A stretch of 64,000 nt of DNA from an uncultured Pseudomonas sp. (GCA_943912755.1 CALTWF010000016.1:4234-68233); one strand, 5' to 3'. Shown: positions 40,092 to 49,522, numbered from the stretch's first letter. Notes: generated from the sequence alone by a model not told the origin. Translations and numbers: made by a program.

Positions 40092-41444
40092 TCAGGCCCC
40101 CATTACGGCCTGGCCGCAGACGCGCAGCACTTGCCCACTGACCGCGCCGCTGCCCGGCTGCGCCAGCCAGGCCACCGCCTCGGCGACGTCCTGGGGCAGG
40201 CCGCCCTGGCCCAGCGAACTCATGCGCCGCCCGGCTTCGCGCAGGGTGAAGGGGATGGCCGCCGTCATACGGGTTTCGATGAAGCCGGGAGCCACGGCAT
40301 TGATGCTGATGCCGCGTTCGGCCAGCAGCGGCGCCCAGGCCTGGGCCAGGCCGATCAGCCCGGCCTTGCTCGCCGCGTAGTTGGACTGGCCACGGTTGCC
40401 GGCAATGCCGCTGATCGAGGCCATGACCACGATGCGCCCGTTGTCGCCCAGGGCACCGCCGTCGATCAGGGCCTGGGTGAGTACTGCCGGGGCCTTGAGA
40501 TTGACCGCCATGACCGAGTCCCAGTATTCCGGGGTCATATTGGCCAGGGTCTTGTCGCGGGTGATGCCGGCGTTGTGCACGACGATGTCGATGCCGTCCG
40601 GCAGGCCTTCGAGCAGCCGGGCCGGGGCGTCGCTGGCGCAGATATCCAGGTCCAGCGCGCGGCCGCCCAGGCGCTCGGCCAGGGCCTTGAGGTCATCGGC
40701 GGCCTGCGGCACATCCAGCAGTACCACCTCTGCACCATCCCGGGCCAGGGTTTCGGCGATGGACGCGCCGATACCGCGCGCCGCGCCGGTAACCAGTGCC
40801 TTGCGCCCGGCCAGCGGCCGGGTCCAGTCCTGCACCTGGCTGGCGCAGGCCTCCAGGCGCAGGGCCTGGCCGCTGATAAAGGCGCTTTTCGGCGACAGGA
40901 AGAAGCGCAGCGCGCCTTCCAGCTGGTCCTCGGCATCCCGGGCCACGTAGAGCAGTTGCAGGGTGCCGCCGTTGCGCAGTTCCTTGGCCAGGGAGCGGGC
41001 AAAACCCTCCAGGGCGCGCTGGGCGACCCGCGCCAGCACGGCGTCGAGCTGCTCCGGGGGGCGTCCGAGAATCACCACGTGGGCGCTGCGGTCCAGGCTG
41101 CGTAGCAGCGGCTGGAAGAATTCGCGCAGTTGCTTGAGCTGGTCGATATCGTCCAGGTGGCTGGCGTCGAACACCACCGCCTTGAGCTTGCTGCCCAGCC
41201 CGGCGACCCAGGCCGGCAGGCCCAGGGACTCGTCGGCAAAGCCCACCACCTCGGCGGTCAGGCGCTGGCCGAAATCCGCCACCTTCGCCGCCAGCGGCCC
41301 GCCACCCAGCAGCAGCGTGCCTTCCACCGGGCGCAGCCGGCCAGCTTCCCAGCGCTCCAGACGGGCCGGTTGGGGCAGGCCGACAGCCCCGACCAGACGC
41401 CGGCCCAGGTCGGAGTTGGCGAAGTTGATATAGCGGTCGCTCAT
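40092..41444 (-). CDS. FabG-like 3-oxoacyl-ACP reductase (long form)
   Basis: A 450-aa FabG4-type reductase: a ~200-aa N-terminal non-catalytic Rossmann-like domain and a classical SDR domain with the NADP site TGAARGIGASIAETLARDGA, NAG (HNAGITRD), catalytic S and YAASK. The long form is typical of the pseudomonad/actinobacterial HMW FabG group, which prefers CoA or ACP 3-ketoacyl substrates. ATG 41444 with GGGAG upstream. Operon with the MaoC gene and divergent from the thiolase. Confidence 0.9.
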   Translation of the reverse strand: MSDRYINFANSDLGRRLVGAVGLPQPARLERWEAGRLRPVEGTLLLGGGPLAAKVADFGQRLTAEVVGFADESLGLPAWVAGLGSKLKAVVFDASHLDDIDQLKQLREFFQPLLRSLDRSAHVVILGRPPEQLDAVLARVAQRALEGFARSLAKELRNGGTLQLLYVARDAEDQLEGALRFFLSPKSAFISGQALRLEACASQVQDWTRPLAGRKALVTGAARGIGASIAETLARDGAEVVLLDVPQAADDLKALAERLGGRALDLDICASDAPARLLEGLPDGIDIVVHNAGITRDKTLANMTPEYWDSVMAVNLKAPAVLTQALIDGGALGDNGRIVVMASISGIAGNRGQSNYAASKAGLIGLAQAWAPLLAERGISINAVAPGFIETRMTAAIPFTLREAGRRMSSLGQGGLPQDVAEAVAWLAQPGSGAVSGQVLRVCGQAVMGA

Positions 41445-41561
41445 GGCACGTCTCCCTGAAATAAGCATCAGAGTGTGGACCATGATCGGCCGTTGGTCGT
41501 TCGAACCGCGAAAAAACTCCTACGCTCTATGCGTCTATTTCGGGAAAAAGGAATGTCTTGT

Positions 41562-42839
41562 ATGCGAGCTTTGCGTCGGGTCGCGATCATCGGCGGCAAT
41601 CGAATCCCTTTCGCCCGTTCCAATGGCGCCTATGCCACGGCCAGCAACCAGGTGATGCTGACCGCCGCCCTGGAAGGGCTGATCGAGCGCTTCGGCCTGC
41701 ACGGCCTGCGCCTGGGCGAAGTGGTGGCGGGGGCGGTGCTGAAGCATTCCCGCGACCTCAACCTGACCCGTGAATGCGTGCTTGGCTCACGCCTGTCGCC
41801 GCAGACCCCGGCCTACGATATCCAGCTGGCCTGTGGCACCGGCCTGGAAGCGGCGCTGCTGGTGGCCAACAAGATCGCCCTCGGGCAGATCGACAGCGCT
41901 ATCGCCGGCGGCGTCGACACCACTTCCGATGCGCCCATCGCGGTCAACGAGGGCCTGCGCCGGGTGCTGCTGGAGGCCAATCGCGGCAAGACCACCGGCG
42001 ACAAGCTCAAGGCCCTGCTCAAGCTGCGCCCGTGGCACCTCAAGCCGGAGTTCCCGCGCAATGGCGAGCCGCGCACCGGCTTGTCGATGGGCCAGCACTG
42101 CGAGCTGATGGCGCAGCATTGGGGTATCGCCCGCGAAGACCAGGACGCCCTGGCCCTGCTCAGCCACCAGCACCTGGCGGCGGCCTTCAACGAGGGCTGG
42201 CAGGATGACCTGCTGACCCCCTTCCAGGGCCTGACCCGCGACAACAACCTGCGCCCCGACCTGACCCTGGAAAAGCTCGCGGCCCTCAAGCCGGTATTCG
42301 AGCGCAACGGCAACGGCACCCTGACCCCGGGCAACTCGACGCCGCTGACCGATGGCGCGTCGGTGGTGCTGCTGGCCAGCGAGGAATGGGCGAAGGAACG
42401 CGGCCTGCCGGTGCTGGCCTATCTGCTGGACGGCGAAACCGCCGCAGTGGATTTCGTCAAAGGCCACGAGGGCCTGCTGATGGCGCCGGTGTATGCCGTG
42501 CCGCGCCTGCTGGCACGCCACGGCCTGAGCCTGCAGGACTTCGACTACTACGAAATCCACGAAGCCTTTGCCGCGCAGGTGCTGTGCACCCTGAAGGCCT
42601 GGGAAGACCCCGAATACTGCCGCGAGCGGCTCGGCCTGGCGCAGCCGCTGGGCAGCATCGACCGGGCGAAACTGAACGTGAAGGGCAGCTCGCTGGCCGC
42701 CGGTCACCCCTTCGCCGCCACGGGCGGGCGGGTCCTGGCCAATATGGCCAAGCTGCTCGACCGGGCGGGCCAGGGACGTGGCCTGATTTCCATCTGCGCC
42801 GCAGGCGGTCAGGGGGTGACGGCGATCATCGAGCGTTGA
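41562..42839 (+). CDS. Acetyl-CoA C-acetyltransferase (thiolase)
   Basis: A 425-aa thiolase of the FadI-like group. Active-site Cys in DIQLACGTGLEAA, His in the YEIHEAFAAQ region, and the C-terminal CAAGGQG motif, with HPFAATGGR before it. Likely thiolytic cleavage or condensation of 3-ketoacyl-CoA. ATG 41562 has AAGGA nine bases upstream and gives the family N-terminus MRALRRVAIIGG; ATG 41553 abuts that site. It overlaps the convergent symporter gene by 14 bp. Confidence 0.9.
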   Translation: MRALRRVAIIGGNRIPFARSNGAYATASNQVMLTAALEGLIERFGLHGLRLGEVVAGAVLKHSRDLNLTRECVLGSRLSPQTPAYDIQLACGTGLEAALLVANKIALGQIDSAIAGGVDTTSDAPIAVNEGLRRVLLEANRGKTTGDKLKALLKLRPWHLKPEFPRNGEPRTGLSMGQHCELMAQHWGIAREDQDALALLSHQHLAAAFNEGWQDDLLTPFQGLTRDNNLRPDLTLEKLAALKPVFERNGNGTLTPGNSTPLTDGASVVLLASEEWAKERGLPVLAYLLDGETAAVDFVKGHEGLLMAPVYAVPRLLARHGLSLQDFDYYEIHEAFAAQVLCTLKAWEDPEYCRERLGLAQPLGSIDRAKLNVKGSSLAAGHPFAATGGRVLANMAKLLDRAGQGRGLISICAAGGQGVTAIIER

Positions 42840-43851
42840 CCAGCCCGGCGCCGTTCGCAGCGGCGGCCTTGGCCTGGCTCGAATAGCTCTCGGCCATGAT
42901 CGAGCAGACGATCAACTGCAGCGGGTGATAGATCATGATCGGCAGCAGGATCAGGCCCAGGCCCGGGTGGGCACCGAAGATCAGCGCGGCCATCGGCGCA
43001 CCGGCGGCCAGGGACTTCTTGCTGGCGCAGAACACCGCGGCGATCTCGTCGGCCCGGTTGAAGTGCAGGGCGCGGGCGGTGCGGGTGGTCAGCCAGAGCA
43101 CCAGGGCGAGGATCAGCGCGCTGCCGGCGAAGGCGGTGACCAGCACCGACAGGCCCTGCTGCTGCCACATGCCCGACATCATCGAGTTGCAGAAGGCGGC
43201 GTAGACCAGCAGCAGGATCACCAGCTTGTCCATCACGTTGGTGTAGCGCTTGTGCCGGGCGAAGAATTTGCCCAGCCACGGGCGCAGGGCCTGGCCCAGC
43301 AGCAGCGGCGCGAGCAGCAGGCCGCAGAGGTCGAGCAGGGTTGCGCCGAGGTCGATGCCGTCGCTGCCGCTGCCCACCACCAGGCTGCACAGCCATGGGG
43401 TGATGAAGATGCCGAGCACGCTCGACAGGCTGGCATTGAGGATCGCTGCCGGCACGTTGCCGCCGGCGCTGCCGGTCAGTGCCACCGACGACGAGATGGT
43501 CGAGGGCAGGGCGCACAGGTAGAGGAAGCCGAGCATCAGCAGCGCCGGGATCTGCGTGCCGAGCACGCTCTTGCCCAGCAGCCAGAGCAGCGGGAAGACC
43601 ACGAAGGTGAACAGCTGCACCATGAAGTGCAGGCGGACGTTCTTCAGGCCATGGCGGATCTGCTCGCTGGACAGGTTGATGCCGTGGAGGAAGAACACCA
43701 CGAACACGCCGACATTGATCACCACTTCGGCGTGCATGGCCCCGCCGGCGGCACCAAAGTGCGGGAACAGCCAGGCGAGGAAGGTGGCGAGGAACATGCC
43801 GCAGAGGAACCAGTCGGTGACCACGCGCTTGAGGTGCTTGAGTGCTTGCAT
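42826..43851 (-). CDS. Bile acid:sodium symporter family protein
   Basis: A 341-aa, ~10-segment membrane protein of the SBF/BASS family (YfeH-like subgroup), with the signature LPSTISSSVALTGSAGGNVPA that lines the Na+/substrate site. Bacterial members carry organic anions; the natural substrate is not predictable. ATG 43851 is followed by WFLCGMFLATFLAWLF. It is divergent from the AraC regulator, which may control it. Confidence 0.88.
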   Translation of the reverse strand: MQALKHLKRVVTDWFLCGMFLATFLAWLFPHFGAAGGAMHAEVVINVGVFVVFFLHGINLSSEQIRHGLKNVRLHFMVQLFTFVVFPLLWLLGKSVLGTQIPALLMLGFLYLCALPSTISSSVALTGSAGGNVPAAILNASLSSVLGIFITPWLCSLVVGSGSDGIDLGATLLDLCGLLLAPLLLGQALRPWLGKFFARHKRYTNVMDKLVILLLVYAAFCNSMMSGMWQQQGLSVLVTAFAGSALILALVLWLTTRTARALHFNRADEIAAVFCASKKSLAAGAPMAALIFGAHPGLGLILLPIMIYHPLQLIVCSIMAESYSSQAKAAAANGAGLVNAR

Positions 43852-43936
43852 AGGCGAACCTTCGAATCATCTTGTAATAATCAGTGGTGACGTTAACCTG
43901 CAAGGCAGTTTCCGTCTTGCGACATAAGGCCAAGCG

Positions 43937-44728
43937 ATGCCGGCTAACGGACAAAACACCTCACCTCGTCGGATTCCCGACCTCAGCGTGCTGCCAAGGC
44001 CGCTCTACGCGCGGGCGGAAAGCCTTGGCGCCGGCTCGTGGACGACCCGGCACCGGCATGACTGGGTGCAGTTTTCCTACGCGATCAGCGGTGTGCTCGG
44101 TGTAGCCACCGCCGAGGGCAGTTACTTTGCGCCGCCACAGTGGGGCGTGTGGGTGCCGGCCGGGGTCGAGCACGAGGTGACCGCCTCGACCCGCGCCGAG
44201 ATGCGCAGCCTGTATATCCGCCGCAGCGACTCGGCCTGGGCGCCGGGGCATTGCCGGGTGCTGGAAGTGACGCCGCTGGCGCGCGAGTTGATCAAGCAGT
44301 TTTGCCAATATCCGGTGGAGTATCCGCAGGGCGACAGCGATGAGGCGCATCTGGTCCGGGTTTTGCTCGATCAGTTGCGCACCTTGCCGGAGGTGGCATT
44401 CTCGCTGCCCTTGCCACAGCACCCGGGCTTGCTGCAGGTGTGCAACAGGCTGCTGGAAAATCCCGACCGCAACCTGGGCCTGGAGCATTGGGCGCAGCAG
44501 CTGGGGCGCTCGGAAAAAACCCTGATGCGCCTGTTCCAGCGCGAGACCGGCCTGAGCTTCCGCGCCTGGCGCCAGCGCATGCGCCTGCTGTCCTCGCTGG
44601 ATGCCCTGGAGCAGGGCCAGAGCGTCACACAGGCGGCGCTGGGATGCGGTTACGATTCCACCTCGGCGTACATTGCCGCCTTCAAGGGGCTGTTTGGAGC
44701 CACTCCCGGGGAACTGTTCCGGGACTGA
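43937..44728 (+). CDS. AraC family transcriptional regulator
   Basis: A 263-aa regulator with an N-terminal cupin-like sensor domain (HRHDWVQFSYAISGVL ... WVPAGVEHEV) and two C-terminal HTH motifs (LGLEHWAQQLGRSEKTLMRL and VTQAALGCGYDSTSAYIAAF). The 85-bp divergent gap to the symporter suggests that gene as a target (inference). Confidence 0.9.
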   Translation: MPANGQNTSPRRIPDLSVLPRPLYARAESLGAGSWTTRHRHDWVQFSYAISGVLGVATAEGSYFAPPQWGVWVPAGVEHEVTASTRAEMRSLYIRRSDSAWAPGHCRVLEVTPLARELIKQFCQYPVEYPQGDSDEAHLVRVLLDQLRTLPEVAFSLPLPQHPGLLQVCNRLLENPDRNLGLEHWAQQLGRSEKTLMRLFQRETGLSFRAWRQRMRLLSSLDALEQGQSVTQAALGCGYDSTSAYIAAFKGLFGATPGELFRD

Positions 44729-44859
44729 GCTGACGTAAATTGAAACCATGTCGTCTTTGATCGGGGAGCGTTTCCCGCCAGGCGCTTGAGATATCGTGTG
44801 CGCCTCGCCTGAACGAGGCACCTCCAATCAGTGGCACAAAGGAGCAAGAACAAAAGCCG

Positions 44860-45753
44860 ATGAAGACTCCCAAACGTATAGAACCGCTGATCGAAGACGG
44901 GATGGTCGATGAAGTGCTGCGCCCGCTGATGAGCGGCAAGGAAGCAGCGGTGTACGTGGTGCGCTGCGGTCGCCAGCTGCGCTGCGCCAAGGTCTACAAG
45001 GAAGCTGACAAGCGCAGCTTCCGCCAGGCCGCCGAGTACCAGGAAGGGCGCAAGGTGCGCAACAGCCGCCAGGCGCGGGCCATGGCCAAGGGCTCGAAAT
45101 ACGGCCGCAAGGAAGCCGAGGAAGCCTGGCAGAACGCCGAAGTGGCGGCGCTGTTCCGCCTCGCCAGTGCCGGGGTGCGGGTGCCCAAGCCCTATGACTT
45201 CCTCGATGGCGTGCTGTTGATGGAACTGGTTACCGACGAAGACGGCCAGGCCGCGCCGCGGCTCAACGATGTCCACCTGGAGGCGGAGCAGGCCCGCGAG
45301 TACCACGCCTTCATCATCCGCCAGATCGTGCTGATGCTCTGCGCCGGGCTGGTGCATGGCGACCTTTCCGAATTCAACGTGCTGCTCGGGCCGGACGGCC
45401 CGGTGATCATCGACCTGCCGCAGGCGGTGGATGCGGCGGCCAACAACCATGCGTTCAAGATGCTCGAGCGGGATGTGGCGAACATGGCCCATTACTTCGG
45501 CCGTTTCGCGCCGGAGCTCAAGCAGACCCGCTACGCCAAGGAAATGTGGGCGTTGTACGAGGAGGGCAAGCTGTTGCCGGACAGCGTACTGAGCGGTACC
45601 TGGCAGGATGACGAGCACACCGCCGACGTGGGCGGCGTGATGCGCGAGATCGAGGCGGCGAAGTTCGAGGATGCCCGGCGCCGGGCCGGCCGCGAAGAAG
45701 CCGAGCGCGGGCCGGTCAAGGGCGAAGAACCGCCGCCACCGTGGGCACAGTGA
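44860..45753 (+). CDS. RIO1-family protein kinase (PA4780 type)
   Basis: A 297-aa RIO-like kinase. ATP-loop region SGKEAAVYVVRCG with the lysine in CAKVYKEADKRSF; catalytic loop LVHGDLSEFNVLL (Asp, Asn); metal-binding IIDLPQAVD. Acidic and Pro-rich tail. Bacterial relatives autophosphorylate, but targets are unknown. Only 10 bp separate its stop from the stop of the convergent cueR, an order also seen in P. aeruginosa (PA4780/cueR region). Confidence 0.9.
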   Translation: MKTPKRIEPLIEDGMVDEVLRPLMSGKEAAVYVVRCGRQLRCAKVYKEADKRSFRQAAEYQEGRKVRNSRQARAMAKGSKYGRKEAEEAWQNAEVAALFRLASAGVRVPKPYDFLDGVLLMELVTDEDGQAAPRLNDVHLEAEQAREYHAFIIRQIVLMLCAGLVHGDLSEFNVLLGPDGPVIIDLPQAVDAAANNHAFKMLERDVANMAHYFGRFAPELKQTRYAKEMWALYEEGKLLPDSVLSGTWQDDEHTADVGGVMREIEAAKFEDARRRAGREEAERGPVKGEEPPPPWAQ

Positions 45754-45763
45754 CGCGTTTTAC

Positions 45764-46162
45764 CTAGTGACAGCAGCCGGCTGCCAGGTCCTTGAGGATC
45801 GGGCAGTCGGGACGGTCGTCGCCGTGGCAGTGGGCGACCAGTTCGCTGAGGGTGTCGCGCAGGCTCACCAGCTCCTCGATACGCCGGTTCAGGTCGGCGA
45901 TGTGCTCATTGGCCAGCGCCTTGACGTCGGCGCTGGCGCGCTGGCGGTCCTGCCACAGGGTCAGCAGCTTCGCCACTTCTTCCAACGAGAATCCCAGGTC
46001 CCGCGAGCGCTTGATGAAGGTCAGGCTGTGCAGGTCGTCCTGGCCGTAGAGGCGATAGCCGCTGTCGCTGCGCGAGGCGGGCTTGAGCAGGCCGATGGAC
46101 TCGTAGTAACGGATCATCTTCGCACTCAGGCCGGTGCGCCTGGCTGCCTGGCCGATGTTCAT
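45764..46162 (-). CDS. cueR: Cu(I)-responsive MerR regulator CueR
   Basis: A 132-aa MerR-family copper sensor. HTH MNIGQAARRTGLSAKMIRYY, dimer helix to ~110, and the Cu(I) loop C-X7-C (CHGDDRPDC), plus a C-terminal CC. It is the second gene of copA-cueR (4-bp overlap), so it should be induced with copA. Matching operators lie before copA and copZ. Confidence 0.95.
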   Translation of the reverse strand: MNIGQAARRTGLSAKMIRYYESIGLLKPASRSDSGYRLYGQDDLHSLTFIKRSRDLGFSLEEVAKLLTLWQDRQRASADVKALANEHIADLNRRIEELVSLRDTLSELVAHCHGDDRPDCPILKDLAAGCCH

Positions 46163-48561
46163 GCCTTGTGTTCCTCCGTGGGGGTAGCGGGCTTCCAGGT
46201 CTTCAGCAGCAGGGCATTGCTGACCACGCTGACGCTGGACAGGGCCATGGCCGCGCCGGCGAGCACCGGGTTGAGCAGGCCGAAGGCGGCCAGGGGAATG
46301 CCGATCAGGTTGTAGATGAAGGCCCAGAACAGGTTCTGGCGGATTTTCGCGTAGGTCTTGCGGCTGATTTCCAGGGCCGCCGGGACCAGCCGCGGATCGC
46401 CGCGCATCAGGGTGATGCCGGCGGCCTGCATGGCCACGTCGGTGCCGCCGCCCATGGCGATGCCGATGTCTGCGGCGGCCAGGGCCGGGGCGTCGTTGAT
46501 GCCGTCGCCGACCATCGCCACCACCCCGGATTTTTTCAGCGATGCCACTTCCGCGGCCTTGTCCGCCGGCAGCACTTCGGCGTGCACATCCTCGATGCCC
46601 AGGGCCGTGGCCACCACGGCGGCGCTGCCACGGTTGTCGCCGGTCAGCAGGTGGCTGCTGATGTTCTGCCCGGCCAGTTGCCTGATGGCCTGGCCGGCGC
46701 CGGGCTTGAGGCTGTCGCCGAAGGCGAACAGGCCCAGCACCCGGGGTTGCGGGCTGCGTTCGATGAGCCAGGACAGGGTCCGGCCCTCGGCTTCCCAGGC
46801 CTTGGCATCATTGGCCAGGTCGCCGGGTTGCAGGCCGCTTTCATCGAGCAGGCGGCGGTTGCCCAGGGCCAGGTCGCGGCCGTCGAGATGGCCGGCGATA
46901 CCGCGCCCGGTCAGCGATTGGCTGTCCTGGATATCCGCCACCGTCAGGCCTTGTTCCGCGCAGGCATCCAGCACGGCCTTGGCCAGGGGGTGTTCGCTGC
47001 CGCGTTGCAGGGCGCCGGCCAGTTGCAGCAGTTGTGCGTCGTCGCCGTCCACGGCGTGCTGGTGGACGATGCGCGGGCTGCCGGAGGTCAGGGTGCCGGT
47101 CTTGTCGAAGACCACGCGATTGACCGCATGGGCCCGTTCCAGGGCTTCGGCGTCCTTGATCAGGATGCCGTGGCGGGCAGCCACGCCGGTGCCGGCCATG
47201 ATCGCCGTGGGGGTGGCCAGGCCGAGGGCGCAAGGGCAGGCGATCACCAGCACGGCGACGGCGTTGATCAGGGCCACTTCCAGCGAGGCGCCGGCCAGCC
47301 ACCAACCGGTCAGGGTCAGCAAGGCCAGGACCAGCACGGCGGGGACGAACACCTGGCTGACCCGGTCCACCAGTTTCTGGATCGGCGCCTTGGCCGCCTG
47401 GGCGTCTTCCACCAGGCGGATGATCCGCGCCAGCACGGTTTCCGTGCCCAGCGCCAGGGTGCGCACCAGCAGGCGACCTTCGCCATTGATCGCGCCGCCG
47501 GTGACACGGTCGCCCGGCTGTTTCGGCACCGGCAGGCTTTCACCGCTGATCAGGGCTTCGTCGGCATGGCTCTGGCCTTCGACCACCTCGCCATCCACCG
47601 GGAAGCGCTCGCCCGGCTTGACCAGCACCAGGTCGTCGAGGCGCAGGGCGCTGATCGGCACATCGCGCTCGACCCCGTCCACCACCTGCAAGGCACGCTC
47701 CGGGCGCAAGGCTTCGAGGGCGCGGATGGCGCTGGCGGTCTGGCGCTTGGCGCGGCTTTCCAGGTACTTGCCGAGCAGGACCAGGGCGATCACTACCGCC
47801 GAGGCTTCGAAATACAGGTGCGGCGCCATGCCCGCGTGGGCCTGGGACCATTCGTACAGGCTCAGGCCATAGCCGGCGCTGGTGCCGAGGGCGACCAGCA
47901 GGTCCATGTTGCCGGCGCCGGCGCGCACGGCTTTCCAGGCGGCGACGTAGAAGCGCGCGCCGAGAATGAACTGCACCGGGGTGGCCAGGGCGAACTGCGC
48001 CCAGGCCGGCAGCATCCACGAGATGCCGAAGGGTTGCAGGAGCATCGGCAGCACCAGCGGCAGGGCCAGCAGCACCGCCAGGGCCACGGCCCAGCGCTCG
48101 TTGCGCAGGCGGCGTTCGCTGTCGTCATTGTGCTGCGGGTTGTCCTGCGGGAGGCTGGCGCTGTAGCCGGCACGTTCGACGGCGGCGATCAGCACGGCGC
48201 TGTCGGCGTGGTCGAGCAGTTCGACATGGGCGCGTTCGCTGGCCAGGTTGACGCTCACCGACTGCACGCCGGGCACCTTGTTCAGCGCCCGTTCGACGCG
48301 ACCCGCGCAGGAGGCGCAGGTCATGCCGCCGATGTTCAGCTCGATGGACTGGGTGGGCACGCTGTAGCCGGCCTGGCTGACCGCCTCGACCAGGGCTGGC
48401 AGGCGATCGGCCGGCGCCTGGACGCGGGCCTGCTCGGTGGCGAGGTTGACGTTGACCTGCTCGGCGCCGGCGACTTTGCGCAGCGCCCGCTCCACCCGAC
48501 CCGCGCAGCTGGCGCAGGTCATACCGGCGATCGGCAGGTCGAAGGTGATTGACTCGGGCAT
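46159..48561 (-). CDS. copA: Cu(+)-exporting P-type ATPase CopA
   Basis: An 800-aa P1B-1 ATPase. Two N-terminal metal domains with GMTCASC (residues 13-19 and 79-85); membrane CPC in VIACPCALGLATPTA; phosphorylation site DKTGTLTSG; GDGINDAPALAAAD hinge; and a conserved Asn/Tyr/Met pattern in the last two helices (FIYNLIGIPLAA, MALSSVSVVSNALLL). Exports Cu(I) from cytosol to periplasm. A CueR operator lies at 48596-48616. Confidence 0.96.
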   Translation of the reverse strand: MPESITFDLPIAGMTCASCAGRVERALRKVAGAEQVNVNLATEQARVQAPADRLPALVEAVSQAGYSVPTQSIELNIGGMTCASCAGRVERALNKVPGVQSVSVNLASERAHVELLDHADSAVLIAAVERAGYSASLPQDNPQHNDDSERRLRNERWAVALAVLLALPLVLPMLLQPFGISWMLPAWAQFALATPVQFILGARFYVAAWKAVRAGAGNMDLLVALGTSAGYGLSLYEWSQAHAGMAPHLYFEASAVVIALVLLGKYLESRAKRQTASAIRALEALRPERALQVVDGVERDVPISALRLDDLVLVKPGERFPVDGEVVEGQSHADEALISGESLPVPKQPGDRVTGGAINGEGRLLVRTLALGTETVLARIIRLVEDAQAAKAPIQKLVDRVSQVFVPAVLVLALLTLTGWWLAGASLEVALINAVAVLVIACPCALGLATPTAIMAGTGVAARHGILIKDAEALERAHAVNRVVFDKTGTLTSGSPRIVHQHAVDGDDAQLLQLAGALQRGSEHPLAKAVLDACAEQGLTVADIQDSQSLTGRGIAGHLDGRDLALGNRRLLDESGLQPGDLANDAKAWEAEGRTLSWLIERSPQPRVLGLFAFGDSLKPGAGQAIRQLAGQNISSHLLTGDNRGSAAVVATALGIEDVHAEVLPADKAAEVASLKKSGVVAMVGDGINDAPALAAADIGIAMGGGTDVAMQAAGITLMRGDPRLVPAALEISRKTYAKIRQNLFWAFIYNLIGIPLAAFGLLNPVLAGAAMALSSVSVVSNALLLKTWKPATPTEEHKA

Positions 48562-48595
48562 GGGGCTCTCCTCCGTGGACTGGCCTCCAGCATCA

Positions 48596-48616
48596 ACCTT
48601 GCCACGCTGGCAAGGT
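48596..48616 (-). promoter_or_regulatory. CueR operator/promoter of copA
   Basis: A 21-bp palindrome with arms ACCTTGCC and GGCAAGGT. On the minus strand it lies between TTGACC (-35) and GATGCT (-10) with the 19-bp spacer typical of MerR-type promoters. It abuts the stop codon of the upstream 128-aa gene, and the -35 box lies inside that gene's last codons. Confidence 0.9.
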
Positions 48617-49002
48617 CAATAGCCCAGGTCGGCCTGTTTCAGGTAGAGGCCAGTGTGACTCATGGCAATGCGGTATTTATTGATCTGCCCGGCCTTCAGG
48701 TTGAGGCGCTGGGAGCGCTGGTTCTCGATGCCGTTGAGGCAGCCAGGGGCCTGGCCCGGCAGCAGGCGCAGGCGCACATCGACGTCGCCGGGTGGCAGGT
48801 TGAAGGAGGTGGATTGTTCCTGGAACAAGCGGCCGGAGAGCTGGTCGTTGAGGTAGATCCCGATCTCGCAGGTGGTCGCCACTTCCAGGCGTTCGCGGGA
48901 AATGATCACCACGCTGTAGTCCGACGGGCCTGCGGCGCTGGCCAGGGGGACCTGGCTGAACAAACCGAGCAGGCCAAGAAGGCCGAGTGCTGCCTTGCCC
49001 AT
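48616..49002 (-). CDS. Hypothetical periplasmic protein of the copper locus
   Basis: A 128-aa exported protein of unknown family. Signal peptide at 1-23 (LGLLGLLGLFSQVPLASA/AG). The mature part is beta-rich with two cysteines (TTCEIGIYLND; APGCLNGIEN), no histidine cluster and no Met-rich copper motif. AGGAG eight bases before ATG 49002; a 33-bp longer frame is less likely. It lies between copA and copZ and reads into the copA promoter, so it may be copper-linked, but nothing in its sequence shows metal binding. Confidence 0.7.
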   Translation of the reverse strand: MGKAALGLLGLLGLFSQVPLASAAGPSDYSVVIISRERLEVATTCEIGIYLNDQLSGRLFQEQSTSFNLPPGDVDVRLRLLPGQAPGCLNGIENQRSQRLNLKAGQINKYRIAMSHTGLYLKQADLGY

Positions 49003-49091
49003 GGCTGAAACTCCTGCTGATAAATCGACAAGCACGCAGCTTGGCCGACCCGGGCAAGGATTTCCAGCCCGGCAGCATCACGGCAAACTTG

Positions 49092-49112
49092 ACCTTGCCC
49101 CGGTGGCAAGCT
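49092..49112 (+). promoter_or_regulatory. CueR operator/promoter of copZ
   Basis: A near-palindrome ACCTTGCC-N5-GGCAAGCT, with TTGACC as -35 (overlapping its start) and GAGACT as -10 after a 19-bp spacer. Same architecture as the copA site. It points toward copZ, whose ATG is 38 bp beyond the palindrome. Confidence 0.88.
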
Positions 49113-49149
49113 TGAGACTGCGGACAAATCCAACCAGGAGTCAGCAACG

Positions 49150-49347
49150 ATGCAAGTATTCAACGTGGAAGGGATGACCTGCGGCCACTGCGTCAAGGCG
49201 GTGACCAATGCGGTGCAGCGCGAGGACGCGGCGGCCGAGGTCAAGGTGGATCTGGCGCAGAAGCAGGTGTCGGTGCAAAGCGAGCTGCCGGCCGAGCAGA
49301 TTCTCGGGTTGATCCGGGATGAAGGGTATGAGGCTCGGGTGATCTGA
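49150..49347 (+). CDS. copZ: Copper chaperone CopZ (HMA domain)
   Basis: A 65-aa single HMA-domain protein with MTCGHC (C11, C14). It carries Cu(I) in the cytosol to CopA or CueR. The length is typical. CAGGAG precedes ATG 49150. Controlled by the CueR site at 49092. Confidence 0.93.
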   Translation: MQVFNVEGMTCGHCVKAVTNAVQREDAAAEVKVDLAQKQVSVQSELPAEQILGLIRDEGYEARVI

Positions 49348-49361
49348 TCCGATCGCGCAGC

Positions 49362-49436
49362 TTGTGGGAGCGGGTTCACCCGCGATTGCTTCGGTGAACT
49401 CACTCTGGCTATCGCGGGTGAACCCGCTCCCACAGG
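49362..49436. repeat. REP inverted pair, GCGGGTGAACCCGC type
   Basis: 24-nt arms at 49363-49386 and 49411-49434 are exact reverse complements (core GCGGGTTCACCCGC with GGGAG/CTCCC flanks). A third REP subfamily in this window. It sits 15 bp after copZ and may end its transcript. Confidence 0.88.
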
Positions 49437-49522
49437 ATCCGCGTGCGGCCTCTCGATTTTTCACATATTTCCAGCAGGCCCCCGGTAGACTAGCCAACTT
49501 GCTTAGCTAGCTACGGATTCCC

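Noticed and set aside
46168..48552. 794-codon frame antisense to copA
   Set aside because: Shadow of high-GC third positions; the copA strand has every P-type ATPase motif.
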